In this document: piece by piece, positions 23,545-35,400 of the stretch
How positions within the stretch are numbered: position 1 is the first letter of the stretch
Layout: each line of letters begins with the position of its first letter
Assembly: GCA_039519185.1 (NCBI GenBank)
Contig: CM076848.1
Location: forward strand, 188,602,628-188,666,627
Reading direction: 5' to 3'
Source of the DNA: Astragalus membranaceus
Lineage: Eukaryota > Streptophyta > Magnoliopsida > Fabales > Fabaceae
Length of the DNA: 64,000 nucleotides
The notes under the pieces: model-generated
The model's input: only the letters and a program-made list of their open reading frames with translations
Database searches by the model: none
Told to the model about the DNA's origin: nothing
Program-made: the position numbers and the translations under genes

Positions 23545-23660
23545 CCTAGATGAGATGGTAGGAGTCTATTCCATCTTAATTAAGATCTTGGATTCAAATT
23601 CAGCTTTAAAAACCCGGCTCGAGTGATTGATCTCTAAAATTACGCATAGAAGATATTAGT
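23545..23660 (+). mobile_element. Possible tRNA-derived SINE remnant
   Basis: A box-A-like 'TAGATGAGATGGTAGGAG' is followed about 33 bp later by a box-B-like 'GGATTCAAATTC', the layout of the tRNA-related head of plant SINEs. Sequence after it is diverged and no clear tail or TSD is seen. Confidence 0.35.
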
Positions 23661-23849
23661 TTAAACCAAAAAATAAACGCTCAAAAAACAATTGTAAATA
23701 TTTATTATTTATTCGAACTTAAAAATACCATGCTTGATTCGCTCAAAAAAAAAGAAATACCATGCTTGAAGTATCACATAGAGTTAGGGATAATATGAGG
23801 CATCCCAACCCAAGCCATTCATTATCATTTTGTAAGAGGATGGGGATTG

Positions 23850-24195
23850 AAGGGGCCCACTGATAGAATACCACGTGTTATCTTCGTATTTGTATTATCG
23901 GTGACTCCACAAATCAGAGGGTTTTTCTTCTTCTCTTTATTTTCTTTCTCAAAATCACACACAAACACTTTCTCTTCCTTATCGCACTTCAGATTCAGGT
24001 TTAAACCTCTTCTTCACTCTTCTTCTTCATCTTCTCTATCGCTATTCAATTTCACTTCCACATCACGAAAAATCAAATTCACTACTCTAATTTTCGTTGC
24101 ACGTTATCGATCTTTCGCTTAATTTGAATCTTGAAATTTTATCATAACCTAGATGTCGTTATTTGTTTGTTTCAGTTATTTGTATTTCTTCTCTC
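23850..24195 (+). promoter_or_regulatory. AKR2 promoter and 5' leader
   Basis: A GGCCCA site II-type element (23854-23859) and a G-box CACGTG (23872-23877) lie about 320-340 bp before the AKR2 start codon. From about 23930 the sequence becomes CT-rich, as in plant leaders. A TTTCAG acceptor at 24170-24175 suggests a leader intron just upstream of the ATG at 24196. Confidence 0.5.
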
Positions 24196-27100
24196 ATGGC
24201 TTCCAATTCGCAAAAGGATCTCCCTGCTGGTATGTATGTTAATTTACAATTACAATTATTTGCTTCTTGTTGTTATGAGTGTGAGTGGATTTTGTGGATG
24301 CAACATCGATATTATCGTTATTGTTTTTGGACTTTTTTTTTGAAATTTGATCTCGATAGACGCGTGTTTGTCTCTTTATTGAAGATATATGGACTTTGAA
24401 TCAAAATTCAAAGCCTTCTGTTTATTTACATCAAGGTTACCACTTATCAGATGAGTTTGGTGGTTTCGAGTTACATATTTGTTCTCATATATGATTTATT
24501 CATGTATTTATTTATACGCATAACAATACAAAGAACAAGTGTTATAACCTTTATCCTTTACTTTGGTTGTAGAGCATTTTTTTTAAAGTTAGTATCCAAT
24601 AACACTTTTCTAATTCTGCTACAGTCTTACAGTTACAATAAAGTTATTTATTTATGTGAATTTAAAACTGAGCTACTTTCTCTCAAATTTCATTTCTTCT
24701 TCCATCCTCTTTCATTTCATCCTATAGAAAAGGTTTCATTTGGAAGTGGGCGTGACAGAGTAAAATAAGATTTATTGTGCTGGCAATTTGAAGTTGCTTT
24801 ATTCTAGACATGCTTGTTCTATAAAGTTTGGTTTAACAAATCCTTACAAAAACACTCATTGCACTCGGTGTCAAATAAATTTGTGTTGCTCTGTATTTCC
24901 TGGTGGTACTAGCCTACTACGCTGGGGTCTGCTTCGATGACCTTTCCCTTGTAGAAAAATGGCTCTATTTTGTTATCTACTTATTAGTGCTTTTTTCTCC
25001 TTGATTTATGTATTCCTTTTACTTTTGTCCCTATCAGTCCTTTTTTTCTTAAATTTTAGTGTTAGCACTTAGCATAGCTGATATAGTAGTTTCTTGAAAA
25101 TTAAAAGTGCTTTAGTTTCACATTTTTGAGATTTTCTTAGATGACAAAGCTGGCGCAGCAGAGAATAAAAACTCCAAAGATGAAACGTCCTCTAAAGATT
25201 CGCCAGCAGGACAGAAAGCTACTCCTGCACCTGGAGCTGGTTTTCCTGCCAACCCTTTTGATTTCTCACAAATGTCTGGTCTGCTCAATGTAAGTTATTG
25301 ATTCCTTTCTTTTGTTGTTTGTCTTATGTGGATGATGTGTGGTGTCTTCTGTAATTTTTGATAATTAAGCCCTGTTAATGATTTTGAAACGTGTGTATGT
25401 TTGCATGCACTTTATGAACATGTACTGTCTTACAGAGATTGTTGTTTTTGTACATGTATGTATTTTACAAGTCCTGGTCATGCATTGTATTTGGTCGACT
25501 AGGAGCCTATGGTTCTAGGAATAGGATTTCTGAGGAAAACATTCTGAAAATTTTCAGAGGTCTTCACTGTTGGCAGTGAGCATTTGTTAGAACTGCATTT
25601 CTCTTTTCCTTCAAAGCTTTCCAGATTATGATAGTGGAGTAAGCCTTTTGTAGTTATTGCCAATTTGGACAAATTTGTGTCCTCTCTTATGGCTGCTAAC
25701 TTTGCATTAATCTTTCAAGGCGTGTATACAATTGAAATAAATTTAACAGTTAAGTAAGGTGATGCATTTACTGGCTTTTGGACTCATCATATGGTTGACC
25801 CAAGTCTCCCTTTTTCATTTTTCACTAACAAGTCACAAGACAATGTCATTTTTTAATGTTTGGAGTGGACTCTGAGTTTCCAATATGTATTGATATTTCA
25901 TCCTATAGAGTTACAAATACTAAAATGTCAATATGTAATAGGATCCAAGTATCAAAGAATTGGCTGAACAAATAGCAAAAGATCCATCATTCAATCAAAT
26001 GGCTGAACAACTTCAGAAAACTTTTCAAGGAGTAACACCGGATGGTATCCCAAACTTTGATAACCAGCAATATCTATCAACCATGCAACAGGTCATGCAG
26101 AATCCTAATTTTATGACCATGGCTGAGCGCCTTGGTAATGCATTGATGCAGGTATTTATAAAATTTCTTCGTTTATGTTTGTTGCACAATATTTCTAGTT
26201 GTTAACATTTATTTTCTGTCTGTTACAGGATCCATCTATGTCTACCATGCTTGAAAGTTTTACTAATCCATCAAATAAAGATCAGCTTGAAGAGAGAATG
26301 GCACGCATCAAGGAAGACCCATCTTTGAAACATATTTTAGAGGAGATAGAGACTGGAGGTCCCGCTGCTATGATGAGGTTTATATAATCTCTTATTGTTT
26401 TGGCATTTCCCTTTTTTCACCATAATATGTTATACAAATTATATAAATTGGTAAATAATTTCTGTAAGTGTAACTTTTCATACAGATATTGGAATGACGA
26501 GGAGGTTTTGCGGAAGTTGGGACTAGCCATTGGCCTTCCAAACTCTGGAGATGCTGCTGCTTCTGCTGAAACTTCTGGGCCAGAAGAGACCGAAGATGTG
26601 GGAAATGAAGATGAATCAATTGTTCATCAAACTGCTAGTGTTGGTGATGTGGAGGTATGCCATGGCACTACTTTTTTGTGTTTCTAAAGAAAGCATAAGT
26701 ATTTACTTTATGGTTGAAGTCATTTAATGGAAACAGCGAGACAATTTATTGTTATGCTCTAGCAGTAATTTTTTTTGGGTAGAAGGCGCAGATCTGGAAT
26801 GCATAAGTTAAATTCATAGGGAATTTGGAGAAATGGAACTAGACTTCGAGTGTAATGAATGAATTGTCTTGCAATTGGAATTGTAACTCTTCGTTTCTGC
26901 ATGAATTGTCCAAGGTTATGTCAAATTGAGTCACACTCCATATGTTCAGTCCGGGGCATGAGAGGGCTGTTGGAGATCCACATTGACTAGTGAGTGACAT
27001 GAGGTCGATCGTCACCCCATGAGCTACCTTTTTGGGTTGAGTTGGTCCCAGCCCATATCTAAGATGGTATCAGAGTCTATAATAGATATATGGAGTCACC

Positions 27101-28480
27101 AACCATATTATCCACGCCACACGTCATGATCAATAGTACTAGGTGTGTTGGGGGTGTATTGTGAAAAACCCAACCTCCACATTTACTAGAGATAACGCCT
27201 TAAAAGAGTTTTTAAAGAATGAACTCTCCTCACCTTACAAGTCGGTTTCGTGGTTGGGTTAGACCCAAAATATAGGAGTATGTAACCAATTCCCTCTACT
27301 CTTATTGCCTTCTTGTAACCATTTTATAACTTTTGGAGAAACAGAATTTAGGTTTTTAACAATTCATCTCTGGTATCAGGTGGTTTGAAAATTTTAAAAT
27401 TAACAACCCAAGAATCTATTTCTAAACTAATGGAAATCGATGAATTATTGCAACAGTTACATGTTGCATATATGAATATTGTGTGCCCTTGTGCAAGGTT
27501 TGTGTGATTTATTTCCTTTTGTTAACTTCAAAGGAAAAGAAATTGAATTTGAACTAATATTGCTTCTTGATAAGTTTTGATTTGGTTTTTTAGGTTTCTT
27601 GTACTTAGTATTCTATTGTTAAATTCAATCATTTCCTTATTTTTCATTGGTATGATTTGAACAAATATCTGAGAGCTAAATATTTACACCATCAGGGCTT
27701 GAAAAATGCTCTAGCCTCTGGTGCTGACAAGGATGAGGAAGATTCAGAAGGCAGAACTGCTTTGCATTTTGCCTGCGGATATGGTGAGGTATGATTTTTC
27801 TTATCTTTTTTCTCTCCTATAAAATTTATGCTTTTATCAACAACAAACAACTGCCTAAGTTGGGCTGTGTAACATGGGTAGCAACTAGCAATAGTACTAG
27901 AGGCAAAAGCAGTGATGGCACTAGTCGAGAATTATAATATAAGATTCTAGCCTGGTTCTTTCCAGTATATATGGCTGAATTACCGCTAGCTCTCCGTCCA
28001 GCCCCCCTTCCTTCAAGGGTGTGCTAGAAGCGAAATAAAGCTCACAGAATTAGAATTCTACTATTCTAGCTAGGTTCTTCCAATTTATGGATGAAAATAT
28101 GCTCCTAAAATTATTCCAGGTGAAGTGTGCGCAAGTTCTCCTTGAGGCTGGAGCAAAAGTGGATGCTTTGGATACGAACAAGAACACAGCTCTTCATTAT
28201 GCAGCAGGTTATGGCAGGAAGGAATGCGTGGCCCTGCTCCTTGAAAACGGTGCTGCAGTGTATGTATTGAAAACTTTCAACTATTCATGCCAATGCTTCC
28301 TAAATTTTGCAGTGATTTGTGCTTAATTCGGCTTAACTATATGCTGTTAATTCTCATTGTTTCCCTTGTTCAATTTGCAGTACTCTCCAGAATACGGATG
28401 GGAAAACTCCTATTGATGTTGCGAAGCTAAACAATCAAAATGATGTCCTAAAGCTGCTTGAGAAAGATGCTTTCCTGTAG
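24196..28480 (+). CDS. AKR2: Ankyrin repeat-containing protein 2 (AKR2), 8 coding exons
   Basis: Cytosolic chaperone that binds nascent chloroplast outer-envelope proteins (such as OEP7) and tail- or signal-anchored clients and hands them to the plastid membrane. Exons by GT-AG borders: 24196-24229, 25141-25289, 25942-26151, 26229-26377, 26486-26654, 27696-27788, 28120-28259 and 28381-28480. Phases agree throughout and give 1044 nt, 347 aa, the normal family length. The protein starts MASNSQKDLPADDKAG. The N-terminal half holds the client-binding, STI1-like Met/Asn/Gln-rich region ('NPFDFSQMSGLLNDPSIKEL', 'MTMAERLGNALMQDPSMSTM'). An acidic linker follows, then four C-terminal ankyrin repeats ('EGRTALHFACGYGEVKCAQV', 'NKNTALHYAAGYGRKECVAL', 'DGKTPIDVAKLNN') ending DAFL. 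No stop or frameshift is seen, so it is very probably functional. Confidence 0.95.
26935..27310. repeat. Dispersed-repeat-like insert in AKR2 intron 5
   Basis: This part of the intron is richer in GC and has 'gttggagatccacattgact', 'ccccatgagctac' and 'gatggtatcagagtc', phrases that recur in legume dispersed repeats. Ends and TSD are not clear. It probably is an old non-coding retroelement fragment tolerated in the intron. Confidence 0.35.
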
Positions 28481-29200
28481 TTGCAAGGCATGATGGCATG
28501 CAATCACCAGCTAGAAAAGGGAAAAAGGGGAAACTGAGGCGGATAAGGAAGCCATGATATGGCGACTTTAAGTTCCCATGGTTTTTTTTCCAATTGTTGT
28601 GTTAAACTAAATCCGTTTAACGGTTTTGGATGTCAGTTACCATAAAATTTATTATTTATCTGTTTGTAATGCATTGGTTGTTACTCTGCGTGATTATGAG
28701 GATTAGTGCCGTAATGATTTTATTTCATTGCTCCAATATTACAATGTTACAATATTACTGGTTTGATTCGCCGCAAAATTTTGGTTGAGCTGGTTTCGTA
28801 CTCGTCTAATAAACTTAGTAATGAGGAGTCAGAGGTAGGGCTGAAGGTTGGGAAATTTTGATGTAGAAGACTAATTTTCCTGTCTGATTTCGAATGAAAT
28901 CAATTTTCTAAAATTGGTTGATCAAAACTGAACTTGAAGTAAAATTATTTATAGAGTTTTTTACTTTTATCGATATGTTGCCTAATTACTTCGAAATCAA
29001 GTTTCTTGTAAAAAATTGTGTCTTGTTATTTAATGACACTCGTAGAAAACATGGCGCGTGTGACGTGGTTGATTCTCGTTCGGCATTATAAGTTCAACGA
29101 CAAAAAAGAAACATTGAAGGATGTTTAGTTGTCTTGTCTCTCAAACAATCTTCGACACATGTTACAGTTCGTGGCTCAAACCTGGGGCATGATACCAAGG
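28481..29200. other. AKR2 3' flank, no further gene
   Basis: The 3' untranslated region extends at least to about 28680 ('taaaatttattatttatctg' could hold the poly-A signal region). Beyond it I see no ORF or known repeat. Confidence 0.5.
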
Positions 29201-29212
29201 TAAAAATGTTGA

Positions 29213-29836
29213 TTAGACCCCGTACCCCCCAATTTTCGTTTAATCCTAAAATAAAATGCTTTTCAAAATTTACTCTATTCTCGGAATCATGTACAAAAAC
29301 ATAAATCCAGAAGTCAAAAAAAATACTTTCCGGATTTATGTTTTTAATTATGGATTTATGTCAAAAACATAAATCCGAAATGAAAAATTAATTTTGGGAA
29401 GTTTTTTTAAAAAAATTGACTTTTACCGACAGAAACTGTCACTAAATGTGAGTATTCTGTCAAACTGTTTGTAGTGACGGTCTCTGTCCGTTGGTAAATG
29501 TCACTTTCTTTAAAACACTTCCAAAATTAATTTTTCATTCCGGATTTATGCTTTTGACATAAATCCGGAATGTATTTTTTTAATTCCAGATTTATGTCAA
29601 AAACATAGATTCGAAAAGTAAAAAAAATCCGGATTTATCTCAAAACATAAATACAGGAGTCTTTTAATTGCGTTTCACCACTTTTAGTGACGGTTTAAAG
29701 TCAACTTTTTTTAACACATAATTTCAAGCTTCCGTCATTATACTTATAGGCTACTTCTTTTTGCAAGGAATCAGGGATAAAATTGGAAGTTTGGACAATT
29801 TGGGGGGTATAGGGTTAGGGGGGGGGGGGGGCTATG
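29213..29836. mobile_element. MULE-type MITE remnant with AAATCCGG palindromes
   Basis: It is bounded by 'gtaccccccaatttt' on the left and 'aatttggggggtata' on the right, in inverted orientation. The interior is made of inverted and direct copies of 'CGGATTTATG/CATAAATCCG', the same architecture as the MULEs at 31102 and 53627. A G-run (about 29820-29832) lies at the right end. No TSD is found, so the outer ends are uncertain. Confidence 0.5.
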
Positions 29837-29886
29837 TAAATTAAAAGCCTACATTTTTTCAACACAAATATGCGAAACCTCACTCA

Positions 29887-30529
29887 GGGTGCATTTGATT
29901 TGAAAAACTGTTCATAATACTGGACAACAGTGAGGGTAAAAGGTTGGACAAAATCCCAAATTTTTGTACCTCACAAAGCCACAATACAACTTTCTGTCCC
30001 ACGCTATTGTAAAAAAAAACTTTCTGACCCACGGTACAACTGTGTCCACCCCAAAATTACAAAAATACTATTTTTATTTCATACCTAATAATTTTTTGTC
30101 TCTCATCTCTCTTCTCTCCCTCTATTCTCTCTCTCTCTCTCTCTCTCCTCTATCCTCACTATTCCTCTCTCCCTCTCTCTCTACATCTCATATCTCTTCT
30201 ATATATCTTCTCATATCATTACCCCTCTCTCCCTCTCTCTTATCTCATTCTTACCTCTCTTCCATATATATTCTCATATCATGACCTCATTTTCCCTATC
30301 CCCTCTCTCATTTTCTCCCCTCTCTCATATTATTTTCACTATATTTTTCTAATTATGTTATAATAAAAGTTATATAAAATCATTATAAACCGCATAAAGA
30401 GAATTATAACAAATTTTTCATTTTTTGCTTGTGTTGTTCAGTGTTCCCCAAACAGTGTACTGGACAACATGTTGTCCAGTACAACACTATCTAGTCCAGT
30501 ATTTATATATTTGCGAATCAAACAGACCC
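29887..30529. mobile_element. Tourist-like (PIF/Harbinger) MITE
   Basis: Terminal inverted repeats are GGGTGCATTTGATTTG and GGGTCTGTTTGATTCG (the latter read from the right). They are flanked by TCA on both sides (29884-29886 and 30530-30532). A 3-bp TSD with GGGTCTGTTTG-type ends is typical for Tourist elements. The interior contains 'ctggacaac' repeats and a CT-rich microsatellite (30110-30260) and has no ORF. Confidence 0.75.
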
Positions 30530-30532
30530 TCA

Positions 30533-31092
30533 TTGAACAATTATGTCTGATCATTTTAGTGTCTAGATGGTAACGAAGAGACATTAAAAATGAATAATTA
30601 ACCTTTAACCTTATGAATACTAGACAAGTTTGTTAAGTGTGTAAAAAGATACCAACAAACAACATGAACCGCATCTACTTGTTTTTTATAGGCAGATATT
30701 AGTAGTTAACAATTTGTTAGAGGAGGAGCATATATTACTTCCTAAAATTTCAATCTTAAACTTCCTTCAAAAAGAGTTACTTCTATAAGCACCTTCTCAA
30801 CGTAAGAGATGAACAAAACGAATTTAATTGAGAAGTCACCCCAAGAAGTAGGGACTTCTCAACATGGTTGAAAATGGTAGTCAATTTGGTACTTCATTTT
30901 CAAAGGAATGTAATTTGAAAATCGTTAATATTTGATCCTTAACTTCCAAAAAAGTTAAGTTTGGTCGTTAATATTTAGTCTCTAACATTTTCAAACGCTA
31001 TTCAATTTAGTCTCTTAAATTCTCGAGGTCTGTTTGGTCCATGTCTTTTACAACTTAATATCAGTTAAATATCTGGCTTTCCAACTTCGTAA
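30533..31092. other. Spacer, no gene seen
   Basis: Non-coding AT-rich sequence. Around 30890-31070 it has phrases such as 'aatttagtctcttaaattct' that recall the long-TIR MULE at 37487-38495, so it may be a remnant of that family. Confidence 0.35.
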
Positions 31093-31101
31093 CAGTTTGT
31101 T

Positions 31102-32231
31102 GGGTTTTTTTGTACCCCCATCACCTCCCTATCTACCCCCATCGTCCCTGCGAAAAGACGCAATTGCCCTTCACAAAAATTAAAAATCCCGAACGTATCC
31201 TGATTTCAATTTTTTTTTGGAAATCGGATTTAGGTAAATCCGATTTCCACTAAAAATTTTAAAAAATTAAAATCGGATTTATTTAAGATGGGGTAGATCC
31301 GCTTTGAAAAATAACAAATCGGATTTACCTTAAGTGGGGGTAAATCCGATTTGTTATTTTTAAAAGCGGATCTACCCCCATATAAGGTAAATCCGCTTTT
31401 TAAAAATAACCAAAGCGGATTTACCTTATGTGGGGATAAATCCGCTTTGTTAATAAATAAATAAATCAGTTAAAATTTTAGATACAAATTTCGACCGTCT
31501 TTTGGTTCTGTTTAGTGTGTAGTTCGTTAACACGTGACGATATTGTACGTCGGGAGAATAATTTAGGCTAAAAAATCAGTTTTCGGGCAACCTACTCAAA
31601 TTGTAATGAAACCACATTCTTTAAATCCGAAAAATATCAATGATCAATTTTTCATAATTCCATCGTTTACTATTTTTTATTAATTTTTTTAATTTTTCAT
31701 AATCTCCAAAAAATCTGAAAAATTTTGCATAACCTTATTTTGGTTTTATTAGATTTTTAGTGGTGTTTTTATATTTTTTGGATTAGCTTTGGCTGTTTAA
31801 CGGATTTTTAGTAGCATTTTATAGCCTTTTTTTAAAAATTAAATAAAAAACAATTTTTTTTAATAACAAAATCGGATTTATCTTAGGTGGGGTAAATCCG
31901 ATTTTCTTTTTTTAGGGAAATCGGATTTACCTTAGGTGGGATAAATCCGATTTTCTCTTTTTTTAGGGAAATCAGATTTATGTGCCCACCAGGTAAATCC
32001 GATTTCCAAAATAACAAAGCGGATTTACCTTCAGCTAAGGTAAATCCGCTTTGTTATTTTTGAAATCAGATTTACCCCCATCTGAGGTAAATCCGACTTT
32101 AAAAATAACAAAGCGGATTTCCCTTAGATGAAGGTAAATCCGAGCGAATTGCAAGTTAGACAGGGGTATTTTTGGGTTTTAGCAATTTGATGGGGGTAGA
32201 TGGGAGTTGATGGGGGTAAAAAAAAAAGCCC
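31102..32231. mobile_element. Non-autonomous MULE, 9-bp TSD, AAATCCGATTT/AAATCCGCTTT repeats
   Basis: The ends match as inverted repeats over about 40 bp (GGGTTTTTTTGTACCCCCAT against GGGCTTTTTTTTTTACCCCC from the right). They are flanked by a perfect 9-bp duplication CAGTTTGTT (31093-31101 and 32232-32240). The interior consists of many copies of 'aaatccgattt' and 'aaatccgcttt' in both orientations, forming a series of small hairpins. It has no ORF. A 9-bp TSD marks Mutator-like transposition. It lies directly upstream of the NOP56 promoter. Confidence 0.9.
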
Positions 32232-32240
32232 CAGTTTGTT

Positions 32241-32462
32241 TTGAATCGGGTCATACTGGGCCTTCATGGCCTTTTGGCTTTGGGCTTTGCCTCAACCAAA
32301 AATAAGAGGTTGATTTAAAAAACCTACAGAAAGAGAGCTGACTCAGGTTTGGGGTTTATTATAGGGTTTTAGAAAAAACGAGAGCTCCGGCCGAATTGAG
32401 GGAATTACAGAGCGAGGCTAAATTGGAGATAACAGGAGCTCCGGTGATAACAGCGGCCACAA
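32241..32462 (+). promoter_or_regulatory. NOP56 promoter: site II motifs and telo-box
   Basis: TGGGCC (32257-32262), TGGGCT (32281-32286) and an inverted telo-box, TAGGGTTTT (32362-32370, AAAACCCTA on the other strand). Site II plus telo-box is the known signature of plant ribosomal-protein and ribosome-biogenesis promoters, which fits NOP56. No clear TATA box. The MULE ends only about 25 bp before the first site II motif. Confidence 0.65.
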
Positions 32463-35400
32463 ATGACGCTGTTTCTACTGTTTGAATCTGCTACTGGCTA
32501 CGCACTGTTAGAGGCTCATGGCCTCGATGAAATCGGCCAGAACACCGAAGCTGTTAGGAACTCTGTTTCTGATTTGAATAGGTTCGGAAAAGTAGTCAAG
32601 CTACGCTCTTTCAATCCTTTTACTTCTGCCCTTGATGTCCTCAAACAGTGCAATGCCATCTCTGAAGGTAGGTAACCCCTCAATTTTTGCTTTTTGGTTG
32701 GTATATTTATTTTATTCTGTAAATAAATGTTGCTGTGAGTTTGTGTTTGCTCGTGTGTATATTTTGTGTTTGCTGAAATTGCTTTTGAAGTTTTATGTAC
32801 AATTTCAATCTCAATCCATTGTTGATGAAAGCTAGAAAGGAAGGGGGCAAAATCAACATGAGAATCCAATGACTTAGAGAAAATGCTGGTGGTCCTTGCT
32901 TGCAACAGCTTTTTTTTTGGTAGGCAATTATTAGTGATTAGTAGTTTGGGGGGATGTTAGTTTCTCGGGTTTAAATTTATATAGCCTTTGCTTGCAACAG
33001 CTGCTGCTGGTGGAAGCAGCATGGTGGTCTTTGCAAGGTGCCGTGAAAGGGAATGGTTCCACCAGAGCTGTTGCAATGTTCCTTGCAATAGCAGCTGGTG
33101 GTGTTAGCAGCATAGTGGTGGTCAGGTGGAGTTGCCATGGGTTTTATGGTTAGACTAGAATCAGTTCGGGCTTCGGGTTGCTTTTCTCGGGACAAATAGC
33201 ACTGCTCATTTGTGAAGTCTTAAATCGTGTGACCTCAATTCAAATTCAATTCTTAAAATAGAAATTTCTGGGTTAAAATTGACAAGCCCTTAACTGCATG
33301 TTATTTGTGAATCATTCATTATGTGCAACTCAACCGTGAAGGAAAACGAGATACTAATGCAGCTGTGTGCAACACGAAGTGAACTATGCTGCTGTGGCCT
33401 GCATCGGTTATGGGAGAGAGGAGTCCTTGTTGCTTTTGTGTTCTGCGATGATCCTCTATTCTATGACAGCTCCTCTATTTTTTTTCTTCTATTTTGTGAA
33501 ATAAATCTTTTCTGTAGCAACTCTTTTACTTTTTTCTAATTTGTGAGATAAATGACATCAGTTCCTAGTTCTGGTGTTTTTGCCTCCAATATTGTTTCTA
33601 ATAATGTTGATTTTGAGGTTAACAACAGATTATGACTAAGTGTTTATGTTTTCTCGCATGAATTTAAAATTTATTGACACCTCTACAGTTAAGTTAGAAG
33701 TGCTTAAATTTTTTAGATTGGTTTATGGAATGATTTAAGTCTTTGTCAGCCATATAGGTTCCCTGTTAGCTATATCTCTAGACTTGCCATCGATAGGTAT
33801 ATTAATTTAAATTGCTGCTATTTTATAATATGTTGATCAACATTGTGAAAGTGATTATTTTGCACTGTTGTAGTTATTAAGGCTCCAACCTCAATTTTGT
33901 TTTGAGCACTCCTTTCAAATATTGTATTCTTTAGCATTACTGTGATGGAAACATTACAACGGGTATATTAGGATAATACCCAGACCTTGTACTTCAAGGT
34001 GGTTCATTGATTGGTCAAATGAGTATATCTCCACAACAAGTATATTAGTATAAAGAGAGTTGATACTAATATCAAGACATTGTATTCAAGGTTTAACATT
34101 AGGTGGTTCAAATGAGTTCATTGTATTCTAGACAGGTATATTAGAATAGCAACAGGTTCATTGAATGATCAAATTTAAAAATTCAAGGTGAATCAACTAT
34201 ATCTGCTATTACTGTCATCTTTAATGCTTCAAAATATAGGGTGTGGGAAATGGTAATCTTAGCTGTTTGCAAGTGGCATAAATAGATATTAGATTGCGTT
34301 TCTGAAGTCAGCCAGTGCATCATTCGTTATATGAATCGACTTTTTTTGAAGACTTAGTCTTGGACATTAAGGCGTTTTTATTCCCTTCAGAAAACGTAGA
34401 AGTTTCAACTTTTTCTAGGGACTCTATTTTAATATGGCTGGTTTGGGTTGATGTTGTGTTTTTTGTGTATTCATTATTTCGATCCATTTTTGTTTGCTTC
34501 TCAAATTGTTTGTTTATTTATTTATTTTTTTTGGTGTTGTTCAGGCCTATTGACTGATGAGCTGAGGACTGTTTTGGAGACTAACTTACCAAAAGTCAAG
34601 GAAGGTAAAAAGCCAAAGTTCAGTTTAGGTGTGGCAGATCCTAAGATTGGTTCCCAGATACTAGAAGTGACTAAAATCCCATGCCAAAGTAATGAGTTTG
34701 TGAGTGAACTTCTTCGTGGTGTCAGACTCCATTCTGATAGGTTTGTCGGTGATCTCAAGGTTAGCATTTCCTCTGGCGTCTTTGTGTTTGAGCTTGCAGG
34801 GTGGCCCTGTCCCTAGACATGTTTTTTCTTATTTGCTTTGTTTGGCACTTGAATTCCATAGTCAGGAGATTTGGAAAAAGCACAACTTGGTCTGAGCCAC
34901 AGTTACAGTAGAGCAAAGGTGAAGTTTAATGTTAATCGTGTTGACAACATGGTCATTCAAGCAATCTTCCTTCTTGATACACTTGATAAGGATGTCAATT
35001 CATTCTCCATGAGAGTCAGGTAGTGTGTGTTCAACATTGAATATGCAATCAAATCTATCATTTATATATTCAATTAAAAATAAGTTACATCTTCAGAAAG
35101 TTAATAAACTTGAATGGTTCATTTATCTACTGGTTCGTCGATTTTGTGCAGAGAGTGGTATTCCTGGCATTTCCCTGAATTGGTGAAGATTGTAAATGAT
35201 AACTATCTGTATGCCAAAGTTGCTAAATATATTGAGGATAAGTCAAAGTTGTCTGAAGACAATATGGAAGCATTAACCGAGTTACTTGGAGATGAAGATA
35301 AAGCAAAGGAGATTGTAGAAGCCGCCAAAGCCTCCATGGGTAGAATTCTCATACTTTCGCATTTAACTTTTGTTTCCTTCTCTATCTAATTTTTCTTTCT

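Noticed and set aside
33321..33539. Open frame inside NOP56 intron 1
   Set aside because: No similarity to anything known and it lies within a well-supported intron.
32668..34544. Possible intronic box C/D snoRNA in NOP56, as in animals
   Set aside because: Isolated TGATGA-like strings occur, but I found no paired C and D boxes with a terminal stem at proper spacing.
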